Translations under genes and position numbers: made by a program | Shown here: piece after piece, positions 54,737 to 64,000 of the stretch | Numbering within the stretch: the stretch's first letter is position 1 | Layout: each line of letters starts with the position of its first letter | The notes under the pieces: model-generated | Database searches by the model: none | What the model was told of the DNA's origin: nothing | Seen by the model: only the letters and a program-made list of their open reading frames with translations | Origin: Aplectana chamaeleonis | Taxonomy: Eukaryota > Nematoda > Chromadorea > Rhabditida > Cosmocercidae | NCBI GenBank assembly: GCA_029168955.1 | Contig: JAPDOI010000714.1 | Location: 1-64,000, forward strand | Length of the DNA: 64,000 bases | Direction of reading: 5' to 3'

Positions 54737-55582
54737 GTCCAGAGTTCATTCGCGGCGCGACGCGATGGTATAATCAGCCTACGTATCGATCACGCGACGT
54801 CGCGTCGTCTGAAATAAAATGAACGCCGTCTTAGGGTGTGTGTCTGAAATCTCGCTCGCGCTGCACACATGTGACGGCCTCTACGCTTCGGCAAAGAGTC
54901 TCGTACCGTCTTTTTCCTCGTTTTCACTACTTCTCAACCGTTTCTTCTAAATGCAATTTTTGAAGCAGTTTTTCTCCGAAATTCAAGTCAGAGGTAGTCA
55001 GCAGCGGAGAAGTTACTTAGGCAGCGTTCAGACTTTTCGCTGGGTGACGGGAGGTTACATGTCAGTGCGACGCGACAATCGCGTCGCGTAGGAGTGCAGG
55101 TGTGAACGCTGAGCGATCGCTGGGCGATTACGCCCAATTGCGCACGTAAGCAATTTCGCGTAAACAAGCATCAGCATTTTTTTCTGAAGTTAACAGCAGT
55201 TCTCTCCTGTTTGTTTGAGTGCAAGTGATCCTTAATATGCTCATTTTTCATTGTAAGATTTGTTTGTGTTAATGAAAAACCCTGAAGAAAATCAGCCACG
55301 AGCTTTAATTCGCGCTATGCGATCGACTCAGAGGTATCAACATTTGCGCTTCAAATTCGATGAATCGCGTCTCTTCACTGTTAACACCTAGCGACGACGT
55401 AGGCGATGGGGTCATTTATATTTACGCCGCGGAGCGGAGCGGCAGATCGCCGCGGTATCCTATGGTATTGATAACGCGGCTCCGCACGATCAATATTATA
55501 GGACTGCACTTCGCCGCGCCGCTCGGCGGCGGAAGTATAAACGACCCTTATCATGATGTCGCGTCGCGCCACGAATGAACTC
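54737..55582. mobile_element. 845-bp TIR element
   Basis: Ends AGAGTTCATTCGCGGCGCGA (54740) and TCGCGCCACGAATGAACTCT (to about 55582) are inverted repeats of about 28 bp. Inside, 55405-55545 has a second pair, TTTATATTTACGCCGC against GCGGAAGTATAAACGA, probably another small GC-rich element. Non-coding. Confidence 0.75.
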
Positions 55583-55954
55583 TAAACCTTGTATCGAAAT
55601 ATAATTACTGAAAACGGTGTTTGGGTGTAACCGGCAGATGTGCTGCTCATATTGAAAAAATTTTTAGGCAAATTTAGAAACATTCACCTAATAAAAAACT
55701 TCCGTAGGTTGAACACAGTCCACTGATTCACATCATAATCGCTATCAGCGTTAAGCGTTTACAATATGGAATTTTGTCTAACTGGAAGAGGTCTGTGGTC
55801 AGACTTGAATATCATGAGGTATTGACAAACCTCTACTGTCTAAGATCGCTGTCGTTAACCTTTATCAGTTGCTCCAAAAAAACCAAATTTGATCACTGAA
55901 TTCCTTCAGTGAAAAGGAATCCCCCACCAGATCGCTACGGTTGACCGATGAGAT

Positions 55955-56110
55955 AAGGGGTCTGCAGAGTTGAACCGACCGGCGAGTGGTCGTCGAGCGT
56001 TAGCCTTGACGCGGCGACAAAAATGATTCTACACATTATCGTCGCCGCGTCGCTTGCCGCTCGCTAGCAGTGACGCAGGGCCGTCGCCGCATCAGAACAC
56101 TGTGTGCTGC
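55955..56110 (+). repeat. R5 dispersed repeat, copy 3
   Basis: GGGGTCTGCAGAGTTGAACC, then GACCGGCGAGTGGTCGTCGA and CATTATCGTCGCCGCGTCGC. The best-preserved R5 copy; followed by GCCGCGTCGG motifs. 55583-55954 and 56111-56980 show no gene. Confidence 0.7.
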
Positions 56111-56984
56111 CTCCTGACCGCCCTTCACGCCGCGTCGGTCGCCCTTGTCGCCGAATGTAATCGATGTTGCATCACTGAGGGCTATTTGTCGCTGTGAGCA
56201 ACGCCGCGACTTACACTCTGCAGACTGCTATACAGAAGTTTGAAATGAATAGAGCTGATAGTTCCAGAGTATCGATATGGCATTTGAACCCAGATAGTAA
56301 GACCGCTTGGACCGACGGAGCTAAAAAACCTTTCCGATGCGGAAATCCTCGGTCGGATCGCGGGCAGCACTAAAGCTGTCTCCAAGAACGATAGCGGTCG
56401 AATAACGAGATGGGAGTTGTTCGGACCGCCACGCGCTAGCGATTCCATCGGTGTTGCTGTCTGAGCTGGCAATAAAGTTTGCGGAATTTGTCGATTAGGC
56501 GTGATTCATAGTATTTTTTCGCTTTTGGTGGATTTGTTATATCGAAAATTTCTGCCCTAACGATTATGAGCCGTGAAGCTTGCTGCTATTTGATATTTAC
56601 TTCGCCTTTTTCGAGTAATGCTTATTTTTCACCCATTCATCATTATCCCTTGTTATTTCGTTTTCGAAAATCGATAAAAAAGAACAAAATCCAAGTTAGC
56701 CGTCTCCGACAGCCATGGAAGCGCCTTGTCAAAGGTTGGTAAGAATATGTAAATCTCGCTCTATTGAGAATTCCCGTGCATATTTTGATCTAGCGCATAT
56801 ATCGTGGGTTTAATTGCCCTATCGATTCTCGAGGCTTTAGCTTTGGCTGCTAAAAAATAGTAAACGCTCAGTCGGTACCCTCGATTTCCATCAATTTTCA
56901 GTTTTCAATTTCGGAAGCCATCAAGTTGGCTGAAAACCCAAAAAAAAGTGTTGGTTTGAACAGGATTTACACTTTCTTCCAGTA

Positions 56985-58060
56985 TTGTCCTTATCAGAAG
57001 GAAATTCCGGTCCGCAGTTGTGGACAAAAGCTATTACAGCACGTAATGCGATGAAATCGTGCTGGGACGAAGGTAAAAGGCACAGGACACCCAGAAAATT
57101 ATTTCTCGGTTTTTATGCTGATCTTGGAGAGGGTGACACGCTGATCACAGTGGTATCTATGAAGTCGTCTAAGACCCCTTTTGAACAGAGTTATGGCTCT
57201 TCAAAGATGCCTAGATTTTGAGGGTGAAAAATTGGTGGACGAGTTGTCTCAAGCCTGTATTTCTCTTTATTCGCAGGCTTTGAGCGAGAGCGAACCAGAA
57301 TAAGGGGATAGCCCAGCAATGAACTAAAGAACGACGACTTAGTAGAATTTATCGATCCATCGAGCGGTTATCGAGTCCGAAAATCTGTTAACGGATCGGG
57401 CCTGTGGTGGTGAGCAAAGGGGGTCGGGCCTGTGGTGGTGGCTTATATCTCCCTTATTTGAAGGAATTGAAATCTCGTATTTGGCACGTGTTATACAGAA
57501 GGGGTCATCTATACAATCTCATGAAAATCTCAAAATTCATATCTGAGGGTGTACAGCCTCGGAACCATTTTTCTGTTTTACTGCCTATCTCGAAACCGGT
57601 CCTACGCTGATTCCAATGGTGTCTCTGGAATCGTACAAGACCCTCTTAAAAAAAAGTTATGGTCCCTCAAAAATTGAGCTTCGGAAGCATGGTGGACGAG
57701 TTGTTCGAGGTTTATAACTTCCGTCATTTGCAGCCGATGTATGCGAGACGACCTTAATAAAGAGATAGACCAAGAATGAGGAGAAGAACGGGGCTATTGA
57801 TCGGAAAGCATTGCTCATCTTGCCACGGTTGAGCTTGAAAGATCGTAAAAGGGGCGTGCCCAAGTGGCTTCCGGAGGTGGGCGCCCCAGGGTGGCGTCCT
57901 CCTATGTCTCGCTAATTCGCAGGAATTGAGAGCACGCACTTGGCAGGTGTTATATGAGGTGGGTCTACTTCACAATTATGTGGAAATATCAAATCTGGTT
58001 CCTGAGCTTGGACTGTGCCTTTAATCGTGCCGGGACTACGTGGTCCCACCTGAATTTTCA
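56985..58060. mobile_element. 190-bp palindromic MITE split by a composite TTAA insertion
   Basis: Left half 56985-57073 contains TTCCGGTCCGCAGTTGTGGA and ATCGTGCTGGGACGAAGG; right half from 58025 reads TCGTGCCGGGACTACGTGGT. Together they follow the 13013-13202 copy. Confidence 0.65.
57078..58020. mobile_element. Composite of two AGGCACAG-type MITEs
   Basis: Starts AGGCACAGGACACCC (57078) and ends GCTTGGACTGTGCCT before TTAA (58021-58024). At 943 bp it is twice the family length, and blocks such as GGACGAGTTGT and GGAATCGTACAAGACCCTC appear more than once, so one element has landed in or beside another. 57510-57650 also recurs at 63236-63390. Confidence 0.75.
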
Positions 58061-58239
58061 TCGTGTCGCGTGCTGCCGCAGTGGGTGTCTGCAACTGAAG
58101 ACCAGAGATTCGCTCCGATAAGAGCATTTTTTCCAAGTACTCATCGAAAACATATTTATGTTGAAACACAGATCATCACTGGAAAGTTGAGGCGTTTCCA
58201 TGTTTGATGAGGTTTGGGGCTGTGTTTGAGCACATTACT

Positions 58240-58425
58240 CATCAGTTACGAATTATGATTAACGAGTTACGAGGATTTTGAAATTACGATTTACGCAATC
58301 CAAAATTTCAGTTACGCACAGCCCTGACTCACACTAGTGCTGGTGCACTGGCCCTTCCAGAAATGTCTGTGTATGATCCGATCATGGCCGTGTTAGATTA
58401 TTCGAATAAATATTCGAGGATCGAA
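58240..58425. repeat. Degenerate TTACGA block and TTCGAATA block
   Basis: 58240-58320 repeats TTACGA/CGATTTACG and ends CGCACAGCCCTGA; 58384-58425 has TTCGAATAAATATTCGA. The second block continues beyond the RTE at 62200, so the RTE landed inside it. Confidence 0.6.
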
Positions 58426-58562
58426 TATGACTTGACTTGACTTAATCGGTTGGCCTTCGCCTGACGCGGTCATTCCCCATCTTCACCGAGGTGTGCCGTC
58501 CTAGTAGTCAGCCGTGTCCATTTTTCACGGTCTTCAGCCACAATTTCTCAGGCAATCGACTC

Positions 58563-59121
58563 ATTCAATGCGTGTCGAATATGCATTCAACTCGAAGACA
58601 ATGCGGTTTTGAGCACAGTCGGGAAACGTGCTGCCACCGGAGCGCGTGCTCCTATTGTGCTTGAAAATACAGCACGTGCGCCAACAAAGAAAACGTTTAA
58701 TGCGTGTATGATACGCAACCAACTCGATGGCGAAACGATTTATCGAAAAAGGAAAGCATACGACGCACTCTTGAGGCCGGACTCAAATGGTGGCAGCGTC
58801 GCCGGTTCAATTACCCAAGTTTGCTTTACTTGGCTCGCCCGGGCGCTGTTGACGTCGTCCAACCGCTGGCGGCCCCAGATGGTGCTCGGCGAGCTGAGAG
58901 ATTCGCATGTTGGTGTGCCGGCCGCGTCGCGTGTCGGCGTGCTGCTACGATAGCGCTGGACTACCTTGCAGCACGTGCTTCCGCAATTAAATTTCGCAGC
59001 ACGTGCTCCTGTGGCAAAATTTTGCAGCACGTGCTGCTGTTTGGAGCACGTGTCCCTGCGATAAAACCTTCTGATGGGTGTGGTCACTCGAGTTGAATGC
59101 ATATTCGACACGCATTGAATG
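58563..59121. mobile_element. 560-bp MITE in the RTE C-terminus
   Basis: Ends ATTCAATGCGTGTCGAATAT, then GCATTCAACTCGA, pair exactly with the right end. It separates the RTE C-terminal coding: FRRKWNSDSWMECVQ on one side and IVAEDREKWTRL on the other. Inside are several AGCAGCACGTGCT motifs (CACGTG) in both orientations. Confidence 0.82.
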
Positions 59122-62100
59122 CGGCGATTTTCTGAGTTGAACACATTCCATCCAGCTGTCACTATTCCATTTCCTGCGAAACAAAACATCGCGCCTGAAC
59201 TGTCTTTCGATGCCGAGTGACTTCAAATCCTCTTCAACCACATCCGTCCAGAACTTTCGCCTACGCCCTGGTAGCCGTTTCCAGACAGGATTTGGAAGCA
59301 TTCTTAAAGCGTGTTGTACGAGCTGATCCGGCGTTCTTCTTAATATATGCCCGAGCAGTCGAAGTCGACTTTCCATTGCTGCTTGAGATGGCGTTAGGAG
59401 ATGCTGGCACCTCCCTCGTGTCAAGCGTTGATGTACTGCGTCGATTTCCTTGTAAAGGTCTTCGTTATGGCATACACGCGGCCAGAAATATCCAAGCAAA
59501 CGCCTAAATAGCTTCCTCTCCGTGCAATCCAACATTTCCATCTGCGTCTTCGGTGCTGCCCACGTCTCCGATCCGTACATCATGATAGGGCGAATAGCGG
59601 ATAGGTAGACGCGCAACTTGACTTCCTTCGCGATGGTGGTAGACAACAAACACTTGGTTAGAGAATTAAATGCAGACGTAGCTTTCGCACATCGTTGTCG
59701 AATATCCGCTGCATAACTACCATCGTTCTTCAGCAAACAGCCCAAATAACAGAAATCGTCCACCAGTTCGATACGTTGTCCGTCTACACAAGCTCCCGTT
59801 GAAGGCTTTTGAGGGACCCACATCTGCTTGCATTTGTCGGGACAAAGACGAAGTCCATAGGCTGCGGCATACTTCGAAACAAAATTCACAATCCTTTGCA
59901 GTTTTGCGTTGTTTTCACGAATAACACGATGTCGTCGGCGTACTCCAGGTCGACAAGGGAGCGTCCTGATGGTGTTAGGATCACATCCGCAGGACACTGT
60001 TCTGCAACTCTACGCATGATGTCATCAACGGCGAAGTTGAAAAGAAAAGGTCCTGCAACGGCTACTTGCCTTACTCCTGTTTTCACCTCGAAAGCTCACG
60101 TAAATCCGACAGGTGTACGAACTGCTGCTGTTGTTCTTTTGTTCATGTCCTCGATTACCCAAACATACTTTTGCAGGACTCCATCTGCTCGCAGAGCATT
60201 GAGCAATTGATCACGATGAGGAGAGTCGAACGCGGCTTCAAAGTTCAAAAAAGCAAACTGTAGTGACTTCGAATACCGCTGCCACGGTTCAATTACTCTT
60301 CTCACGACGAACACTTGGTCGATGGTCGATCTTCCAGGTCGAAAACCGGCTTGCTCATCTCTGGTCGTTCTTTCACGATGTTTGATAAGTCGCTCGAGAA
60401 TGATAAGTTCTAAAACCTTTTACATGACACGAAGTAGAGAGATTCCTCTGTAGTTCTTAGGATCCGTGACGGATAGCTTCTTGTGGAGAGGTACGATGAT
60501 CGCATGTCTCCACGAACAGGGTATCCTATCGCTCATCCATATAGCAAGGATGGTACTGGTCATTTCACGAATCCCAGACGGAGGAAGAGCTTTCAGCATT
60601 TCAGCAGTGATGTTGTCATCTCCACCTGCCTTTCCATTCTTCATTTTCCGGACACAATCCAAAACTTCAGACTCAGTCGGCGGTTCCTCACTGACATCGT
60701 AATGTGCTCTCTGAACATGCGGGAGCTCAGGTACTGATGGCGCTGGACGATTCAGTAGTGAACTGAAGTAATCCTTCCATATTGGCAGCGTCGCATCACC
60801 AACTGCAACTCCATTGGTAGTTTTCAATACAGGAGAACATCTCTTCATCTTCCCGCTATACTGTCGCAGCAATATGTAGGCTTCCCTCGGATTCTTCTCC
60901 TCCCAAGCCTTCTCGAACTCCTTAGCTCTACACGTCCACTCTCGCTCGCGGTCACTTTGAAGCTGCCGACGCAACTTCCTCCTCAGACGCTTCTCCTCCA
61001 CGAAGTTTCTTGCAGTTCGGAGAGCACATACTCTGTTGTAGGTAGATGTTGTTTCTTCTGAGACGTAGGCGAACTTCTTCTTAGGCTGTACAACCGGGAG
61101 TGCCTCTTTCGAAGCGTCCTGGATGCACTTGACAGAAGAATCCGCGTCGCAAAGTTTTTTCTTAGTCCGTACTCCGATATGAACAGAAACGCGTTGTCGG
61201 AATTTCCTTCTGCATTCTTCATCCCTGAGACTTGTCGTATCAATCCTCTGGAGAGGCTCAGCCCCTCGCTTCCTCTTACGAATCTTCGCAGTGAAGAACA
61301 GAACGGTGATCCGAAACGAATGCGATATCCCACACAGCTCTAGATCTTCAAATGTCCGCTACTGGAATATTCCTCGTCAGGACATAGTCAAGCTGTAGTT
61401 TCAAAGTTGTCATCTTCCGCTTCCGCTGCTCTTCTGGAGATAGCTGGGTTGGTCCCTGCCACGTAAGCTGATGGCGGCGATGATTCCTCTTGAATGTCGA
61501 TGCAATAATCAGACCACTGCGTTCACAAAAGTCGACAAGGCGGTAGCAATTGTCCGATGTTTGCTCCACTGGGTAGAACCATTTACCGAGTACTTCGGAT
61601 TCCTGATCAAGTCCCATCTTCGCATTTGCGTCAATCCCCACGACAACAGCATGTTGACAAGGTATCCTGGCCAGCAACGTATTTAGTTCCTCATAAAACG
61701 CATCCTTCGAAATGTCTTCGGCGGTTTCAGTGGGCGCATGAGCACTCACTATCCACAGATTGAATCCTCTGTGATCCCGCAGTCGTACGAATGCATTCCG
61801 GCACGACGTTGAGCCGAACTCCTTGACCATACCATTGAGATCCTTCCTTACAGCTATTGTACAGCCTCCCACTGTCCTATCGTCAGCGTCACTGCCGTAG
61901 ATGGTGTACTCTCCGACGCTGATGACGGGTCTATCCTTGAGGCGGGTTTCCTGCAAAGCAGCAAACGGTGCATGGAAATAGCTCAGAAGTCTGGATAGCG
62001 CAGTTCTTTGGATATCACTCGACAGCGATCGACAGTTCAGGGTGGCGAAACTGTGATTTGTGACCAAAGACTCCATGAACTCCCTAGGTACGGATCCTAA

Positions 62101-62165
62101 GGTGTTATGGACCAGAGGCCTTGGTGTGCCGGACGGCGACACCTTTATGCTATGTGCGGGATACT

Positions 62166-62198
62166 TTCGCGATATAGTTGTGCACGCTATATCGCGAA
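62166..62198. repeat. Perfect 12-bp hairpin at the RTE 5' terminus
   Basis: TTCGCGATATAG at 62166-62177 pairs with CTATATCGCGAA at 62187-62198 around a 9-nt loop. Its outer edge coincides with the inferred first base of the RTE copy, 23 bp upstream of the endonuclease start codon. Confidence 0.75.
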
Positions 62199-62199
62199 G

Positions 62200-62405
62200 A
62201 TCGAATATGTTCGAATAATTGTCAAATTCGACAGTCTATTTCGAATGTTAATCGAATATCCGGTATTCTCGATACTCGATTTCGAATAATAGTCTAATAT
62301 GAGGTTTTTTCGACAGTCGATTTCGAATAATAATCGATTATCGGGATTTTCCGATTACTCGATCATCGAATAAATATTCGAATGAAATTGCGAATATTCG
62401 AGCAC
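62200..62405. repeat. Degenerate TTCGAATA palindromic block
   Basis: Irregular repeats of TTCGAATA/TATTCGAA, ATCGATTATCG and CGAATATTCG. Self-complementary throughout and AT-rich. The same block is on the other side of the RTE (58384-58425). Confidence 0.7.
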
Positions 62406-62696
62406 AATCATACCCTCTATAAAACTTCGTGATTCACTTCATTCGAGGCGCGAGCGGAGCGCGCATAGCCTCAGCCTCCGTATGCCCTCCACTCTCTCAC
62501 TGTCTCTAACCTCCGCTCCGCACCAGCACGCGTAGGAGCCATGTGAATTTCGCCGTTTTATAGCCTGTAGTTCTAACCCAGAAACCGGCCTCTCAAGATT
62601 GTTTCATAAAAACTGAGGAATTTTCGATATCAGACTTCTGATACCGTTATCAGCCACTGTTGTTTCGGAGACTCCATATAAATAAGCTCTGGTACA

Positions 62697-62840
62697 TCCG
62701 TAGTGACCTGTCGATTTTGATTATCACCAGCAGCGGAGCGGTAAGCCTCGATGATATATAACTAGTGATAAGGAGGTTCCGACGAAAAAGCCACCGCTCC
62801 TCGCTCTGATAACCGAAAACATGAGTTCACTTGGAATGAA
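62697..62840. repeat. Diverged copy of the 164-bp TIR element
   Basis: GTAGTGACCTGTCGATTTTG onward, through CAGCAGCGGAGCGG and AACTAGTGATAAGGAGGTTC, to GATAACCGAAAAC. Same order as the next element, but its right terminal repeat is lost. Confidence 0.7.
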
Positions 62841-62850
62841 ACAGAGTCTA

Positions 62851-63014
62851 AACTCTGGTCCCGCCATAGTGACCTGTTGATTTCGATCAATACCAGCGGC
62901 GGAGCGGTGCGCCTCGGTGAAATACAACTAGTGATAAGGAGGTTCCGACGAAAAAGCCACCGCTTCGCGCTGTGATAATCGAAATCAACAGGTCACTACG
63001 GCGGGACCAGAGTT
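62851..63014. mobile_element. 164-bp TIR element with 37-bp ends
   Basis: Left end AACTCTGGTCCCGCCATAGT, then GACCTGTTGATTTCGAT, is complementary with about one change to the right end. TA lies beside each end. The core is CCAGCGGCGGAGCGG ... AGCCACCGCTTCGCGC. It is followed at 63060-63235 by a reversed, decayed piece of repeat R2. Confidence 0.85.
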
Positions 63015-63059
63015 TACCTTGCTCTCTAGGGTGATGCACTCTAAACGTCCGGCTCGGAA

Positions 63060-63235
63060 GAGGACGCTGTGCGGGAGGAATGATTTTGAGCACGGTGCGT
63101 GTTCGTTTCATGTGCACCATCGAGAAGAAGGCGTTGCAGGGTGTGCTGAAGTGTCAGTTTACTATGCGAGTCCGCAATAGGAGTGTGCAGGGCGTAGAGA
63201 AATGTGTGCAGGACCGCAGCAGTATTTTACCTGAG
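63060..63235 (-). repeat. Dispersed repeat R2, decayed reversed fragment
   Basis: Read on the minus strand: GCGGTCCTGCACACATTTCT, then CCCTGCACACTCCTATTGCG, recognisable units of the R2 minisatellite with many changes. Confidence 0.55.
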
Positions 63236-63390
63236 TATACAATTTCATGAAAATCTCAAAATTCATATCTGAGGGTGTACAGTCCGACCTCAGAATCATT
63301 TTTCTGTTTTACTGCCTATCTCGAAACCGGTCCCACGCTGATTCCAATGATGTCTCTGGAATCGTACAAGAAACCCTTGAAACTCTTCCG
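63236..63390 (+). mobile_element. Fragment of the AGGCACAG-type MITE
   Basis: TCATGAAAATCTCAAAATTC, ATCTGAGGGTGTACAG, TGCCTATCTCGAAACCGGTC and GGAATCGTACAAGA match 57510-57650 closely. Both termini are missing. Confidence 0.75.
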
Positions 63391-64000
63391 GCTCGAAAGC
63401 GCGCGGCCGCAAAGCGTGTCGAGACGCAATTGCGGACCGGAATTTGGCCCACAGAAGCCCAGTAGTTCACCGCTGCTGCAGCCTGATTACTCATGAAGAT
63501 TATAAAAATTTATATATGGGCAACAGCTATAGACAAACAAAAAGTAGCAATGTGCGAGATGTGTAAAGAATCCAACCACAAACCTATACCTAGAGAGACA
63601 TGGAAAGGAGCCACACACAAGAGGGAGATCTCACAGCCAGTCAAGCAATGATCTGCCTACCGTAGGGGGCAGAACGTCCTTTTGCGGACACCCTGCAGAG
63701 GAACGGCAGGAATTCGGAAGCTACTCAGATACACACATTCTACTTTCCGCAGTACCATTGGCCGACGTCTCGTAACCACTCCTACGGAAGGCCAATAGTT
63801 CGGTTGCGGGCAGTCGGCAGCTCCGTTTCGTTTACTGCCCGTACACGTTGAACACTCACTCTGCTGCCCTTCTGCCATCGCGTTACGGCTAATCTGTTAA
63901 TTGACAGAAGGCAACCCAAAAGCAGTTTGCGGCACACTTGAAGATCACCCTTTAGATAAAGGTCTGTTGGAACAAAAGTTTAGAAATCCCCTTATGGGCT
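63391..64000. other. Right edge of the window, no gene recognised
   Basis: 63391-63470 contains ATTGCGGACCGGAATTTGGC, a piece of the 190-bp palindromic MITE family. The rest has several overlapping short frames on both strands without domains. Confidence 0.45.

Larger units (their letters stand above)
58430..62198 (-). pseudogene. Nearly full-length RTE-type LINE, inactivated
   Basis: Minus strand, flanked by GATCGAATATG at 58419-58429 and 62199-62209. The endonuclease (62142-61348) has ATLNCRSLSS, LQETRLK, GIDANAKMG and, after a stop, VSDHRS. The RT has MKNGKAGGDDNITAEMLKAL, NYRGISLLRV, QAGFRPGRSTIDQVF, EYADDIVLF (intact YADD), AAAYGLRLCPDKCKQMW and FRRDVLFRRKWNS. Defects: TGA at 61348-61350, frameshift near 61290, TAA at 60420-60422 (M-stop-KVLE), TGA at 60096-60098, frameshift near 59920, and a MITE in the C-terminus. 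The 3' end has AAGTCAAGTCAAGTCA repeats. Without the MITE it is about 3.2 kb, normal for RTE. Confidence 0.93.

Noticed and set aside
59217..60263. Plus-strand frames of 65-133 residues
   Set aside because: Antisense of the RTE reverse transcriptase.

Overview
This is eukaryotic DNA, most likely from a parasitic clade V (strongylid or hookworm-like) nematode. The clues are CR1- and RTE-type LINE remnants, very many short inverted-repeat elements, short exons with TTTCAG-like acceptors, and two ATGs placed directly behind an AG acceptor, as at spliced-leader sites. The species call is inference; no tRNA, rRNA or bacterial operon is visible.

Layout. 1-5305 is a 42-bp satellite running off the left edge; each unit carries a 12-bp palindrome centred on TGACGTCA. 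5306-9045 holds a fold-back element, small terminal-inverted-repeat (TIR) elements and a 42-bp minisatellite. 9324-11094 is a three-exon pseudogene (A) of a small secreted-protein family. 11-26 kb is repeat-rich intergenic DNA with a divergent pair of homologous exons near 16.4-17.2 kb, an RTE fragment with clear target duplications and a 2.57-kb TIR element. 26.2-27.2 kb is a GAAGAAA purine tract. 27.3-36.2 kb is mostly a nest of transposons five layers deep. A second member of the secreted-protein family (B) follows: exon 1 at 36287-36490, exon 2 at 37141-37224 and probably exon 3 at 48558-48770. Its large intron holds a LINE split by a 765-bp element and by a 4.65-kb giant palindrome. 48.8-58.4 kb is intergenic with miniature inverted-repeat transposable elements (MITEs). 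58430-62198 is an almost full-length but dead RTE element with its own MITE. The right edge is more short repeats.

Working picture. Only gene B looks like a functional host gene: 166 residues, signal peptide, three phase-0 exons. Gene A has the same exon plan, with exon lengths 200/84/238 against 204/84/213, but it is frameshifted in the signal peptide and in the last exon. Nearly everything else is transposon-derived. Several insertions could be proven from within the window, by a restored reading frame, an uninterrupted copy of the same repeat, or matching target duplications, so their relative ages can be ordered. All coordinates come from reading the sequence by eye; element edges may be off by a few bases.
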